From assembly GCA_020747065.1 (NCBI GenBank), contig JAGMVK010000014.1, positions 1,178,001-1,242,000 on the forward strand: a stretch of 64,000 bases of DNA. The letters are read 5' to 3'. Below the pieces are notes generated by a model. That model ran no database searches. It worked only from the letters and a program-made list of their open reading frames with translations, and was not told where the DNA came from. A program made the position numbers and the translations under genes. Shown here piece by piece: positions 35,172 through 46,255 of the stretch (position 1 is the first letter of the stretch; each line of letters begins with the position of its first letter). Source of the stretch: Cadophora sp. MPI-SDFR-AT-0126 (Eukaryota > Ascomycota > Leotiomycetes > Helotiales > Ploettnerulaceae).

Positions 35172-37915
35172 GTTGAAGACGGTTGGGTATGACCAGAGAA
35201 TCCCTGGTTAGAGAAGAGAATTTGGAGACAAGACAGCTAGCTAAGTAACCAAACCAAACCAACTAAAATCTATAGAGAATGGGATTCCAACCCATCTTTA
35301 AAGTCCCCATTTTCCAAATCCACAACCTGTCTAAAAAACTGCCGTTCTCAAATCCCATCCGGTCTCCATTCATCCCATCCCATACCCATCTAGTGCTGGA
35401 TGCAACCGAGATCCAAACCATCGTCACGGCCCAAACTCCCATCCCATCACTAGTCTACCCCACATCCCCTCAAAACCAACCCATTTTAGCCCCAATCTCG
35501 TCCTCACTCCACACTTCCACTCCGCACTCCACACGTCATTCCCCTCCCCTCCTCCAAGATCTTTTCCCCCGAAGTTCACCCACCCAGATTTCGGCGAAGT
35601 AAACCCGATGAACAAAGCTTGTCTTCCCCTCTTCCCCTCTCCTCATGACTTAGTAAACTCCAAGTCGGTCCGATACCAAAAAGGAAAGCGAGTCATTGAA
35701 TGAACTTCTCGGCTACCGAAAGTTCGTACAGTACAGGTATTTTTTCATGCGGTACCTTTGCGAATCGCCCAATATGCAGTCCCACCCAGATTGAGCCAAG
35801 GTAAGCCGAGGCTCGATTGTATTCATTCAGTCGAGAGAGATCAATCCTCCGCCGCGTTCTCGGACGAAAATCAAAGGCCGCCAGCCGTGGATCCTCAACT
35901 CATCACCAACTTCCTTCCTTCCTTCCTCCCTCTCTCACATATTCAATTTCAGCGCCCTCTATTTCATTCGCAAATTGAAATACTCAAAACCATGTAGCCA
36001 TACTTATTATAAGATAGACATCAATAATAACCTTTGTTTGCCTCAGAAGCCTTTCTCACGTAGCTCCAACAATTACGCCAATAGGATATCCCCCAAGTCT
36101 TTGGACACACACTGATATCCACTCTCGGTGGTGATTATATTGCCCGAGGCCTTCCTTTCCTGTGCAATCAATCTATTCGTTTCGACAACAAGTAGATAGA
36201 CGTAAAAGATTTTGATTCCTCATGTTCCCTCTTTTGTAGCCAGTCACATGGCGTTTTGCTGGACTTTTGTTGTGGTACTTTCTGCACCCTTCATTGTATT
36301 TCTATTGCAATGAATGTACAGGACCTTGATAATTCACATAATACAATCTCGATTCCTGATAAGAATAGATCGATCTGTTCCAAGAAGTATACATCTATCC
36401 GTAGATACCTCGACTCTCGCAAAACCAAGCCCACAGTCAATCCTCCATCCAGCTTCCATTCTGCACAGCACAACGCACCACAACATAACACAATTGATGG
36501 ATGGGTGAGAAAGCACGTCAAAGCGATGGAAACGTGTTTATTTTCTTTATTCTACTGTTCTCCTGTTTATTTTGGTTTCCGTCATCCTCCTCCTCTCTAT
36601 CTCCATCATCAGCCAGCAGCCTCATCACCTCCACACCACTCTACCTCTGCCTCCCTATCCAAACCCTAATTCCTAAATCCTCAACTCCTTACCCTCCAGA
36701 TACAAGTACAAACATGCCTCCCCCTCCTCTCCTCCCCTTCCTCCCCCCTCCCTAAAAATCTTCTCCATTATCTTACATATCTCCATCCATCTCAAATCCA
36801 ACCCAACCCAACCCACCTAAGCCATTCGCTCATCCTAAGATCCCACTCGTCATGCAATACTCACTCACTTACTCACTGACTTACTTACTGAAAACAACCC
36901 ATCTCACTACTTACTTCCTCCGCACCCTCAAAGACGTCTATCTATTTCACTTCTCTTTCCCTTTCCCTCTCCTTCATATCACCTGCCTCCATCCACCATC
37001 CCCTCCCATGAATCATGAATCAATTCGTCTCCCACCGCTGAAGAGGCAAGACAAGACAGACCTCCTCCTACGACTCGGCGAATCTTAAAATCTACGAAGC
37101 AATCACTCAATCACTCAACACAATCAATACGCCATCATGAAGCTAATGAAATTCACAAAATTTCTATTCCCATTCCCCCCTCCCACTACACCATCCATCC
37201 ATCCTTCCAATTTCCCCTTCCGCTCATCATCAAAAAACCAGCCAAATCTAATTTTCCCTCCCATTTTTACCAGTTTACCAGCCAATGTCAAAAAGCAAGT
37301 AAAGCAGCAAAGCAATGTACACCTCCATTCCCCCATTCATTCCATCCTACCGTCCATCCCGTCCCATCCCAATCCCAATCCATCCATCCAGTCTAGTAAG
37401 TGCAGGCGCCTAGAAGCGCCAGTTTTAATGCATCCATCCATTCATGCGTCATGATATATCCTCCCCGTCCATACCCACCCGGCCCCAATTTCCCATCCCC
37501 TTCCATCCATCACCCAGTCGCAAATGTAAAAAGAAACACCGAAGTTGCGCAAGCGTGCAAAGAAAAAGCTCAATAAACCACCACCATGAAAACTCATAAT
37601 TCATCTCGTCTCATCCTCAGCTTGGACTAAAGTGCGGTGCGATGCAATCAAATGATGCGTAAACAAGCAAGCAAGCAATGCATAGCCAGAATAATGATGA
37701 AATGCTCGCTCGCTGTGTCGCTTGCTGAATGAATCGATCGAAGAATGGAAGAAACCGAAATTGATATCAAAGTCGAAAGTCGAAGGAAAGTTCACGTATC
37801 AATAATTGCGAAACTCATCCCAGTCCGAGAATACCAGAAATCCGACGCCAAGCTAGAGGCGGAAATCCTCAATTCTGGTTGGACAAGGAGCATGTTGTGT
37901 AAGTGCTGGGATCGC
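35172..37915. other. Pyrimidine-rich low-complexity intergenic region
   Basis: About 2.7 kb between the esterase start and the 3' end of the Gln-rich regulator. The plus strand is strongly pyrimidine-rich, with repeated CCATCC, TTCC and TCATCC words (runs near 35915-35930, 36720-36755, 37185-37210 and 37370-37440). The many open frames are Ser/Pro/His-rich and explained by this composition. The first part probably includes the esterase promoter; the rest may be the 3' untranslated region of the regulator. Confidence 0.55.
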
Positions 37916-40900
37916 TTAAGCATCCTCACTTCTTCTCTCCCGCTTACTCCTATCGTTCCACTGTCTCTTGCCGACGCGAGTCTCGAAATGTGGTGCGATA
38001 GCCGCGACGTCCTTGCCTGTGCTCTCCATCGTAGTGCGGACTTTGTTGCGGTAAGAATCCACTGTGGGGTTGTCAGCTTCAATTCACCATACTGGTAGGG
38101 GGATTTGTTTTGTGATGTGGACACGGGTAAGTCAAGGGAACTCACAAGCTTTCTGCAAGAACACCGTCTTGTCAGCAAACACTCGACTCTGATGCCACGT
38201 CATACGATATCCCAAATCATTGAGCTTGACCTCCTTAGTGCGAACGCTCTTGCGCATTCTCGGAATGCCAACTTCGGCTTCTCCCCCATCAGGAAGCGGA
38301 ACAGTATACATCTGCTTGCCCTTTGCACCTCTTCCTCTCGAGCTACCACGTCCCTCGACCTCAACAGTATCATCCTCGTCTCCCTCCTCAAAGAAGCGGG
38401 ATCCATGCGCTGATGGGGGAGGCGATTGCATCTGGATCGGGAACCATGATCGAGGGTATACGGAGTTACTCTTGCGGAATGAGTCGGGGATCTCATCGGT
38501 ATCAACGGTATCGAGAGTGACGCGAACACGGACACGACCACCTTTGCCTGGGTCGTCAACGAGGATGAACTTGCGCTTCTTGGCCTCTGGGATATCACCG
38601 AAGAGGGCGATGCGTTCTTCTTCTGCCATCTCTTCCGTGTTGCCTTTGGAGTGCGAGCTGGAGTTGACGTGGGAAGAGCGAGCTGAGATAGGATGCGAAG
38701 GGTGGGATGCCCCGCCGTGAGAGGAGTGCATCGTGGGGGCCATTGATGGGCCACCTACCGAAGAAGGGTTTGGTGGATATGCTGAGCCGCCGTAGCCAGG
38801 GAAGACATGAGATTCGCGAACATCATCTTGAGAGTTTGAATTTGGCGCGCCGGGGGGTGCTTGATGGTGATGATGGTGTTGATCTTCGTCCATGTACTCT
38901 TCGTTCTCTGTGCCGCAGATCATATTAGCCTCACGTTTTAACCGGTAAGCGAAACAGGAAGCAAGGAAGCAGCAAAAGAGTGTGAGGGGTGTGAACACAG
39001 GGGTAGGTGGAATAGAGGAGCGGCAGTACAGTGGTGCAAAGACATGACTTTGGGGTTGATATGTGTTGTGGTGCAAGCGATGCCGCCCATGCCCATGCCG
39101 GTAAGCAAGAAGTCCAAGCGACGACAAAAGTGCAATGATGTAATATACAGGAAGAGTGATTGTTCTCTTTTTAGAGGCCAAAGTAAAGCAACAGTGCTTG
39201 CTTGCTCCCAGAATAGTAGTGCCCTCCCCGCTCAACAGGTATATTCGCAAAAGGTATCATAACACAGGTAATAGTAACATAAGAGTATCACGGCAAGCAT
39301 CACATCTGGTGAAACATACCGACATCATCCCCTCCTCCAGTACTTCCATCCGGGTGATTGTGGTGATGGTGCAATTGCGGACCCATTCCACTCAAGCTAG
39401 GTTTGCCCATGTTACTCGCACCGCCTGGGCCCATGTTTCCAGATGGCGGCATCCCTGTCGGACCACTGGGACCAGCCATGTGAGGAGGATGAGTAGCCGT
39501 TTGAACAGCCTTGCGGTTGTTGATCTTCGCCATTCTTCTCACACGTCTGCTTCGTAGTCGTGGATCTTGATTGCTGTTGCGCCAACTGTCGACAGCTCTT
39601 TGAATCAATCCTCTCTTGCCACGAAGGCATGGGTTCAATTCTGCCAAAGCCCAGCCAACTGTGTTGCACTCATTCTCGTAGACCAGACGATTGCCACGGT
39701 ATTGGTCCTTGCTGCAACAAGCTCTTGGGTAAACGCAGTTCTCGGTCTTGAACTCTGGGCTCAATGTCTCGACATTGACGGACTCAACGTCGCATCGAAT
39801 GGTGTACTCCATCTTGACACGATCGCGAGAATATTCAAATGCGATCCATTGCACACCATTGTTGTCTTGTCGGACGACCAAAGGAGTAGTTGCTGGAATT
39901 GGACCTGGCGCAGCATTTGGGTTGACCCCACCACCTGCACCCGCACCAGGAACATTGTTTTGGTTCATTGGTGGACCATTTGTTGGGTGCTGTTGGGGTT
40001 GTTGCTGCTGTTGTTGTTGTGGCGGCCCCAAAGGAGCAGCAGGACGAGGAATTTGTGGTACATGTGGCTCCATCTTGGTTCTTGGACTTCCAGTCATACC
40101 AGCTTGAGCATGTTGGCTTGGGTGCTGTTGCATCTGGTGCTGAGCTGGGGTTTGTGACATCAGAAGGTTTGGCTGAGAAGTCATAGATGGGTGATGTTGC
40201 TGTTGTTGTTGTTGGTGCTGTTGTTGTTGCGGATGTGGCGCATACGAAGGAGCACTCTGGGGTGGCATTGGGGGGTACTGCTGTTGAGGACCTGCATAGT
40301 ACATCTGGGAATTCTGTTGCAGCTGAGAAGTTGGCGCGCCATACATCCTATGTTGATCATGTCCAGAAGGGGAAGCAACTGATGCTGGAGAGTTGGACTG
40401 AGGAGTGTGGTAGGAGATGGGTGGGTATGGTCGCGTCATTTGAGCGGCAGCCATGATGTCGGGAGTCCCTTCTGCTATAGAATGTGGTTAGCAACTCATC
40501 GCTGAAAAGAAAAACGCGTCCCAATCATTGGTTCCTTACCTGCAGATGAGTATGTTCCGGATGCGCTTGGTGTACTATACGGGCTTGGGTGGGATTGGGT
40601 GGTATAGTATGGCAACTCCTGGGGATTGTGACCACCTGCTCCTGGCGCACTCTGAGCGTACTGGGGAAGACCGTGTGTTGGAGGGTATGGGTTGGAGTGT
40701 TGCGACTGAGGAGGAACTTGTTGCTGGTGATGTTGGTGAACAATGCTCGAGGGTCGCGGTTGTTGAAGATGATGCGGAGGTGGAGGGCCCTGCTGCGTAT
40801 GGTGGGGATGATGCTACATAAGACACAATTGTCAGCGAGGAGTTCCTTCGAGGTTGTGGTAAATGCAATGGTAAAATATATCAACCATTGAAAAAAAAAA

Positions 40901-43335
40901 AAAAATTCAAGACGCGTCGTGTTGTTTATCTTTTGAGACTCCAGACGTAAGAAAAGAACGGCGCGGAGAATCCTTGGAGACGAGGGTTGGCTGCAACTTG
41001 CGGGACCTGGTGTCTGATCTCCTGCCTTTGGACCGGTAGACAAAAGAATAATGGAGTCGAAAGAAAAGGTGGATGAATGAATGACTGGGGGACCAGGGAA
41101 GGAAAGTACGAGGATGTACCTCAGTTTAACAGAAGCCTAGCTCTATTACGAAATCTTCAGATGATTGACAAGGAGGTGCAAGCGATCAAGCAATGTCCGA
41201 GAATTGAGTGATTTTCGCAGGGCCTCACTTTTTAAATAGTGGATTGACGAGGGTTGCGGAAGCTTTATGAGATCAGGAGAAGGAGAAAACAAATGCCGGA
41301 GCGAAGAGCAAAAGCGGAAAAGAGCTTGACCGAACGAGGGTAAAGTACCGGGAGATGTAATAGTAGCTGTAGCAGACGAACTCCCTTGAGATTGAATTGA
41401 AATATGCGATGCGACTAGGGGAGGGGGAAAGACTGGTACAAGTTGGATGAGGAAGGATTGTCGAATCTTGGAAGGGTAGGGAAGGTTGGATGGTGAGGTA
41501 GGGGGGAGTGGTAAGGGTAATAAAAGGACGAGGTAGGGGTTTGAGTGGAGCAGCAGAAGAGTGCCGGCGGTGGTCTTGAGTAAGGTAGGCGGGGAGGATT
41601 GATTGGGTTGGGTTGGGTTGGGTACAGTAGGGTAGGGTAGGGTAAAGTTGAGATGTTGATGATGATAGTGATAAAACGTTCAGTTAAGCAGTGGACTGAC
41701 GATAACGCAGGAATAAACGTGACAGGGGTAACATTCGCATTGCGATGCAGTGGGTGAGAAACAAGGATTGCGAGGAGCAGACCAGGGTGGACATCCAATG
41801 GGATATATGGGCTGGCAGGCCACGGTAGCAAGGGTAGAGATTGGCCCGGAACTAGAATTTCAAGGGCTCCCTCCTCCCCTCGCCTCGTCTGCCGTCGTTG
41901 GTCAGGCTACAGCGGTGAGGAAGGGACTTGGGCGTGCGGGGGGCGAGGACCCAGTAACTGACTGGTGGAGAAGGCAGCTCCCTGGAACGGCGGACCAAGA
42001 CCAAACAGACTCCTCTCGCATCCACACCCACCCAGTTCTTGCGCACAGCCAGCTTTGTTAGGTAGCTGGCAGGGATTGCGGATGTTTTTAGAAGATGACG
42101 CGGTGGCCACTAGTGCCGTGTCATAATGCTAGGGGGCCCGGAGGGAAGGGAAGGGAAGGGGCAAGAAGCAAGCATGTGAGCCCGGGAAGAGATGAGCAGT
42201 TGGCTGAGTCTCGACAGGGTGGGCAGGTGGATGTGTGGGTGTGTGGGCGTGAAGCACAGCAGGACCAAAGTCAAAGTCCAATGTTGCGGCGTTCAAGCTT
42301 GGCGAGTCACTACTACTCGCAGCCTGCATGCACTCGCGACACGCTACCCATGCGGGCCATATGCTGTGCCATGTTGACCAACCCTTGGCCACTCTCCCCA
42401 CTCCCACTCGCCCCACTCACCACACTCGGCGTTCAGGAGACCTTGCTCGCCCCGCCACAAGTGCAGTGCCTGCCCTCGGTGGGTTTTTGAAAATAAGCTG
42501 TAGGCCCTTTGAACTGGTCTGCCGCTGCCTCCTCGGACACAAACCCAGAAGTAAACTACCGTCCTCCCAAGCCACCCCTGGCTGGATCGAGATCGAGGAA
42601 CATGGGAAGTAGGCAGGGATGGGTAAAGATTCAACAGCATGCACAGAATAAACACGCGGAAAGGATGTTGAGGGAAGCCAAAGCAGAATTCCATCAAGCT
42701 CAAGCCCGGACAATGACCCGAGGCAGAACAGCACAGGGGTGGTGTGGTCTTTCGTGCGTGCAAAATGATAAAACAAGACTCGGTCAAACAAAATCAGACT
42801 TCTCCTCGTCAGTCGCATCAGGATATCGTGACCGTCAGTCGACGCAGCTAGCTACAAGAGCCGACCACAGTCTGCGTGCACGCCCCAACTCGGGATATCG
42901 CGTGGGATTGGGCAGCAGTCTGAGACCCTTGTCTCGCTGCATGCATGCGGCCTGGTGCAGTGTGAAACGAGCCTCCCCCAAATCCACTTGCCCTTTTTCA
43001 GGGCCAGCCGCTGGCTGGCTCGGGCTGGTGGAGGGACAAGAAAATGGTGGGTGGTCTTCTGGAAAGCATCGAAGCCAGATCCAAGAAAGCCAATCCCTGT
43101 GACACCGTGCGCGCCATGTCCAAATTGGTGCAACTTGCGAATTTGGACAGATTCGTGAAGAGAAGAAATTATGGCCGGTGTAGCAATACAAGACACGACC
43201 GCGAGAATGAGAACCTGATAGACAGGTCGCCATCTCGAAAGAATGTAACGACGCGTGGTGGTTGAAAAGTGGTGTACTTACATGATCATTCGCCACAGAT
43301 ACGCCGGGCTCCTCTTTGTACTGTCGATGGGCCAT
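37916..43335 (-). CDS. Gln-rich regulator with two DUF8032-like domains (MedA/Acr1/Ren1-like?)
   Basis: A nuclear-type regulator of about 796 residues. Five exons (43335-43282, 40813-40540, 40474-39320, 38907-38146, 38061-37916) are phase-consistent. The N-terminal 300 residues are Gln/Pro/His-rich with polyglutamine runs. Domain 1 (about 310-425) contains WIAFEYSRDRVKMEYTIRCD, ENCVYPRACC and GLIQRAVDSWRN. A His/Ser-rich linker follows, then domain 2 (about 617-765) with RVRVRVTLDTV, SNSVYPRSWF and FLQKALDSYRNKVR, which looks like a diverged copy of domain 1. This matches what I know of DUF8032 proteins. The glutamine-rich developmental regulators MedA/Acr1/Ren1, which shape conidiophores, are my best guess; that assignment is inference. 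Exon 1 (MAHRQYKEEPGVSVANDH) would be joined across a 2.5 kb intron. It fits because exon 2 has a stop directly before its acceptor, but exon 1 is the least certain part. Confidence 0.72.
40187..40236 (-). repeat. CAG/CAA polyglutamine tract
   Basis: A CAA/CAG triplet run inside exon 3 of the Gln-rich regulator encodes PQQQQHQQQQQQHH. Mixed codons suggest selection for the glutamine tract rather than a simple slippage repeat. A second tract lies near 39990-40020. Confidence 0.75.
41605..41642 (+). repeat. G-rich telomere-like tract, potential G-quadruplex
   Basis: Four GGG runs separated by TT (41605-41622), then three more GGG runs separated by TA (41630-41642). The tract lies within the inferred first intron or leader of the Gln-rich regulator; the transcript would carry the C-rich complement. 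Interstitial telomere-like sequence or simple slippage are both possible. Confidence 0.7.
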
Positions 43336-46218
43336 CTCGGTAGTTAGATGGGACGGATTCGACGTGGATGATCGGATCTGCTTCTTCTGAAGATCCGTCA
43401 GCCTCAAGGTCCAGCCACCAAGCCAGCCGCCACAAGGCAGGCCAGCCGTTTAGAATAATAGGGGGCCTTGTTTGGGCGGTGGTTGGCCACCAAACAAGGG
43501 GCATTCATGCCATGCCATGCTTGCAACATCTGTGCGTTACAAGTCGCATTACAGGGGAGCGCGAGGACCGTCTCAACTTACCAACCAGAAGCCGTAACTT
43601 CCTGCAGGTGAACGTCGCAAGACTGTTCACAACAATTTGATATCCTGAGAGCTGCGGATCCGCGATGAAACGTCGGCTGTGGATGGCTCACTTTAATTCC
43701 GACGAGTCTGCTTCAATCGTCAGTCAGTATTTTTGTCCAAAACACGGCATCTTGAAAGCCACAGTTATGCGATCGACGAAACGCATGATGGCGACGATTC
43801 GTGGTACGAGAATAGACTGTGAATGCCAGGGGCTGCTCAATCCCCCGAGTCGATCATTCCCATGGAAACAAGGGGGGAATTTCGAGTAGAAGGATTGCAA
43901 TGCAATCGATGCAAAGACAGATCTCATCATATTTCTGTAAATAGAAATAGCCGACGAGCAAGATCGTGCTTTCAATCTGGGTGTATTTGTAAACGGCGAG
44001 CCGCAGCTGCTCTTCCGAGTCATCGGACGAATCCCAGGCTTGTAGCGGAGCAGGTGGAAATGGTGGGGCAGAGCGGAAAGGTGACAGGTTGTTCAAGTCG
44101 TACAAATGATATGGGACGATTTGATAATGAGGAAGGGAATCCTCGCTAATAGTCGAGTAGTGTCGTTGTTCTGCTTGTACAGGAACATGGTGCAAGGCTG
44201 TGACAGGCTGGTGACGTTGAGTATCGGGTGGTGTTCGGCGTAGAACAGCGCTGTGGGCCGCTGGCTCCCGTGTGCCTGGAAAGGATCCCACGTTTTTCGC
44301 TCGTGAGTCGGCCGCTAAGCCAGCCTTTTCCTTTCCCACCATGACCATGGCGTATTCCAGTAGTAGCCGAGGGATCCGTCCTGGTAGACAGACAAAATGA
44401 AAACAAAATGGAAGTTGCGATGAACTTACTCGAACTCTCTTCGAGGGGATCCAGCCAAGCCGAAATGTCGATTCGTGAAGCCGTTGTACCGCGGCTGGAT
44501 TTTCCTATGAACGACATCCCGTGTCAGTTTCGTGTTCGAATGCTTTGCAGTAGATGATAGGTAGAAACAAGACTTGCAGCTGGACCAGACTAGTTCATGC
44601 GCACAATGGGAACTTGCGTACAAAAAAGCCCAGCAACGCACCTTGATAGATTGTCGTTGTGCGGACAGACAGATGACGCAACTGAATATCGGCGAGGCTG
44701 AAGACAGAGTGTAGAAGGCTGGGAAAGCTCGACGACCGTTGTCTGTGGGAGACAAGGTAGGTCAGTTCGAGCGACTGGGCTTAGAGATATATGATGCAGG
44801 CAAGGGTGGTTGGTAAACATCGGGCCAGGATAACGGCCGAGCCAAGAGAGCAGGCGTCGGCACATTAATTAAGGAGATGATGGGGTTGCATAGCACGACA
44901 GGGGAGGGGAGAGTGAAGCTGGTCATGCACCAGGACTCCCTGCCACCCCAAACCCATGCCCATGCCCGTGCTGTCTGCCAGGCCTCCATAGCGGATGGCA
45001 CCTCGCTTACACGACCAGACCAGCTTTACCGTCTGGTGGGGAGAAAAACAAGGATGGGGGGCGCCATGGGCGACAGGTCACAAAGAATCTGCCACACAAA
45101 TGAGAGGGCCTGGGCCTAGAACATACCTTGAGGATGTAGCGTTTATCGCGTCTTTGCGTGTGTGCAATTTGGAGTTGAGGGGTAGGCAGATTGTGGGGGA
45201 AAGGCGCAAATCGGATGGTACGGGTAGTAGGAGAGAGTTGCTGGCGTGCGTTAGGGTTTGGGTTAATAGAAAGATATGTCGGCGGTTTTCTGGCAAAGTA
45301 TCATATCAGTAACTGGTGATCCATGCGAGGCCGGGATCAGGCACTGACCGGCGGAAGCTTCGAGGGCGGCTGGTAGATCAATCAGTGATTGAGCTTCGTC
45401 CCACCCCAGAGCTTGAATTGTCAGGTCTCTTGTACAGATGTTGCGTTGACGTCTCGAAAGGGCACGGGAAGAACTTCTCCGTATGAACTTGAATGGCTCC
45501 TGTTGTCCGAGAATGCGGGTGGATTTGTTCGGCGTGACCAAGCAGAATGTTTCTATTCTCGAGAGACAGATTGATTGGAGTCTGTCGCTGTATCTCGACC
45601 GAGGCTGTCAGATAGATTGAAAGCGATGCACACCTTTGAGACCTGCGCCAAAGGATATCAAGACTCTGTGGGTATTCGAATGTAGGTATCCTGTTGCACG
45701 GCTGTCTGCCTGAGTCTCTGAAACTCGAGTCTTGGGACGCAGTTCGTCAAGCGGATTGTGCGCGTACCCTCCTCGAGGTTCCTCCCTGAAAGATGACTTC
45801 TAGGTTCTGTGGAGGAACTGCAGAGAAACGTTCGACAGGTATGTAGGCTAGGATAGAGGCAGGAGGGAGGCACGACAAATTCGGATCTGCGTGACACAAT
45901 AGTTAGCATGGTGTATCCAGAAAGCAGGCAGCTTGAGCTCAAGGACTGAGGATCTTGAAGGTAGACCAGACCAGGTAGACTCCGATTTCGAGGCTCGTTG
46001 ATCTTTGCTGTTGTCTTGCGTTGCGTCTGCGAGATCTGGTCAGGTTTGCGATCAGCTCCTTTTTTCCCGCGGACGAGAAAAAGCTGGCAACTCTGTGCGC
46101 GTTCGGTCGGTCGGTAGGTAAAAGGAGAAAATTCCTGATGATGACCACGTTGTTGAAGTCGTACCCAGGTGGTGGTGCAAAAGAAATTTCGCGAGGAAGG
46201 TGACCCTCAGCACGAGGT

Positions 46219-46255
46219 TGAGTTGAGTTAAGTCGAGTCGAGTCAAGTCAAGTCG
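46219..46255 (+). repeat. Pentanucleotide array (RAGTY)
   Basis: Seven consecutive 5-bp units alternate between GAGTT, AAGTC and GAGTC. The array sits in the gene-poor interval with no coding context. Confidence 0.8.

Noticed and set aside
39567..40157. Plus-strand 196-codon frame antisense to the Gln-rich regulator
   Set aside because: It is a shadow of the CAG/CCA-rich coding strand, rich in Leu/Val/Trp, with no domain.
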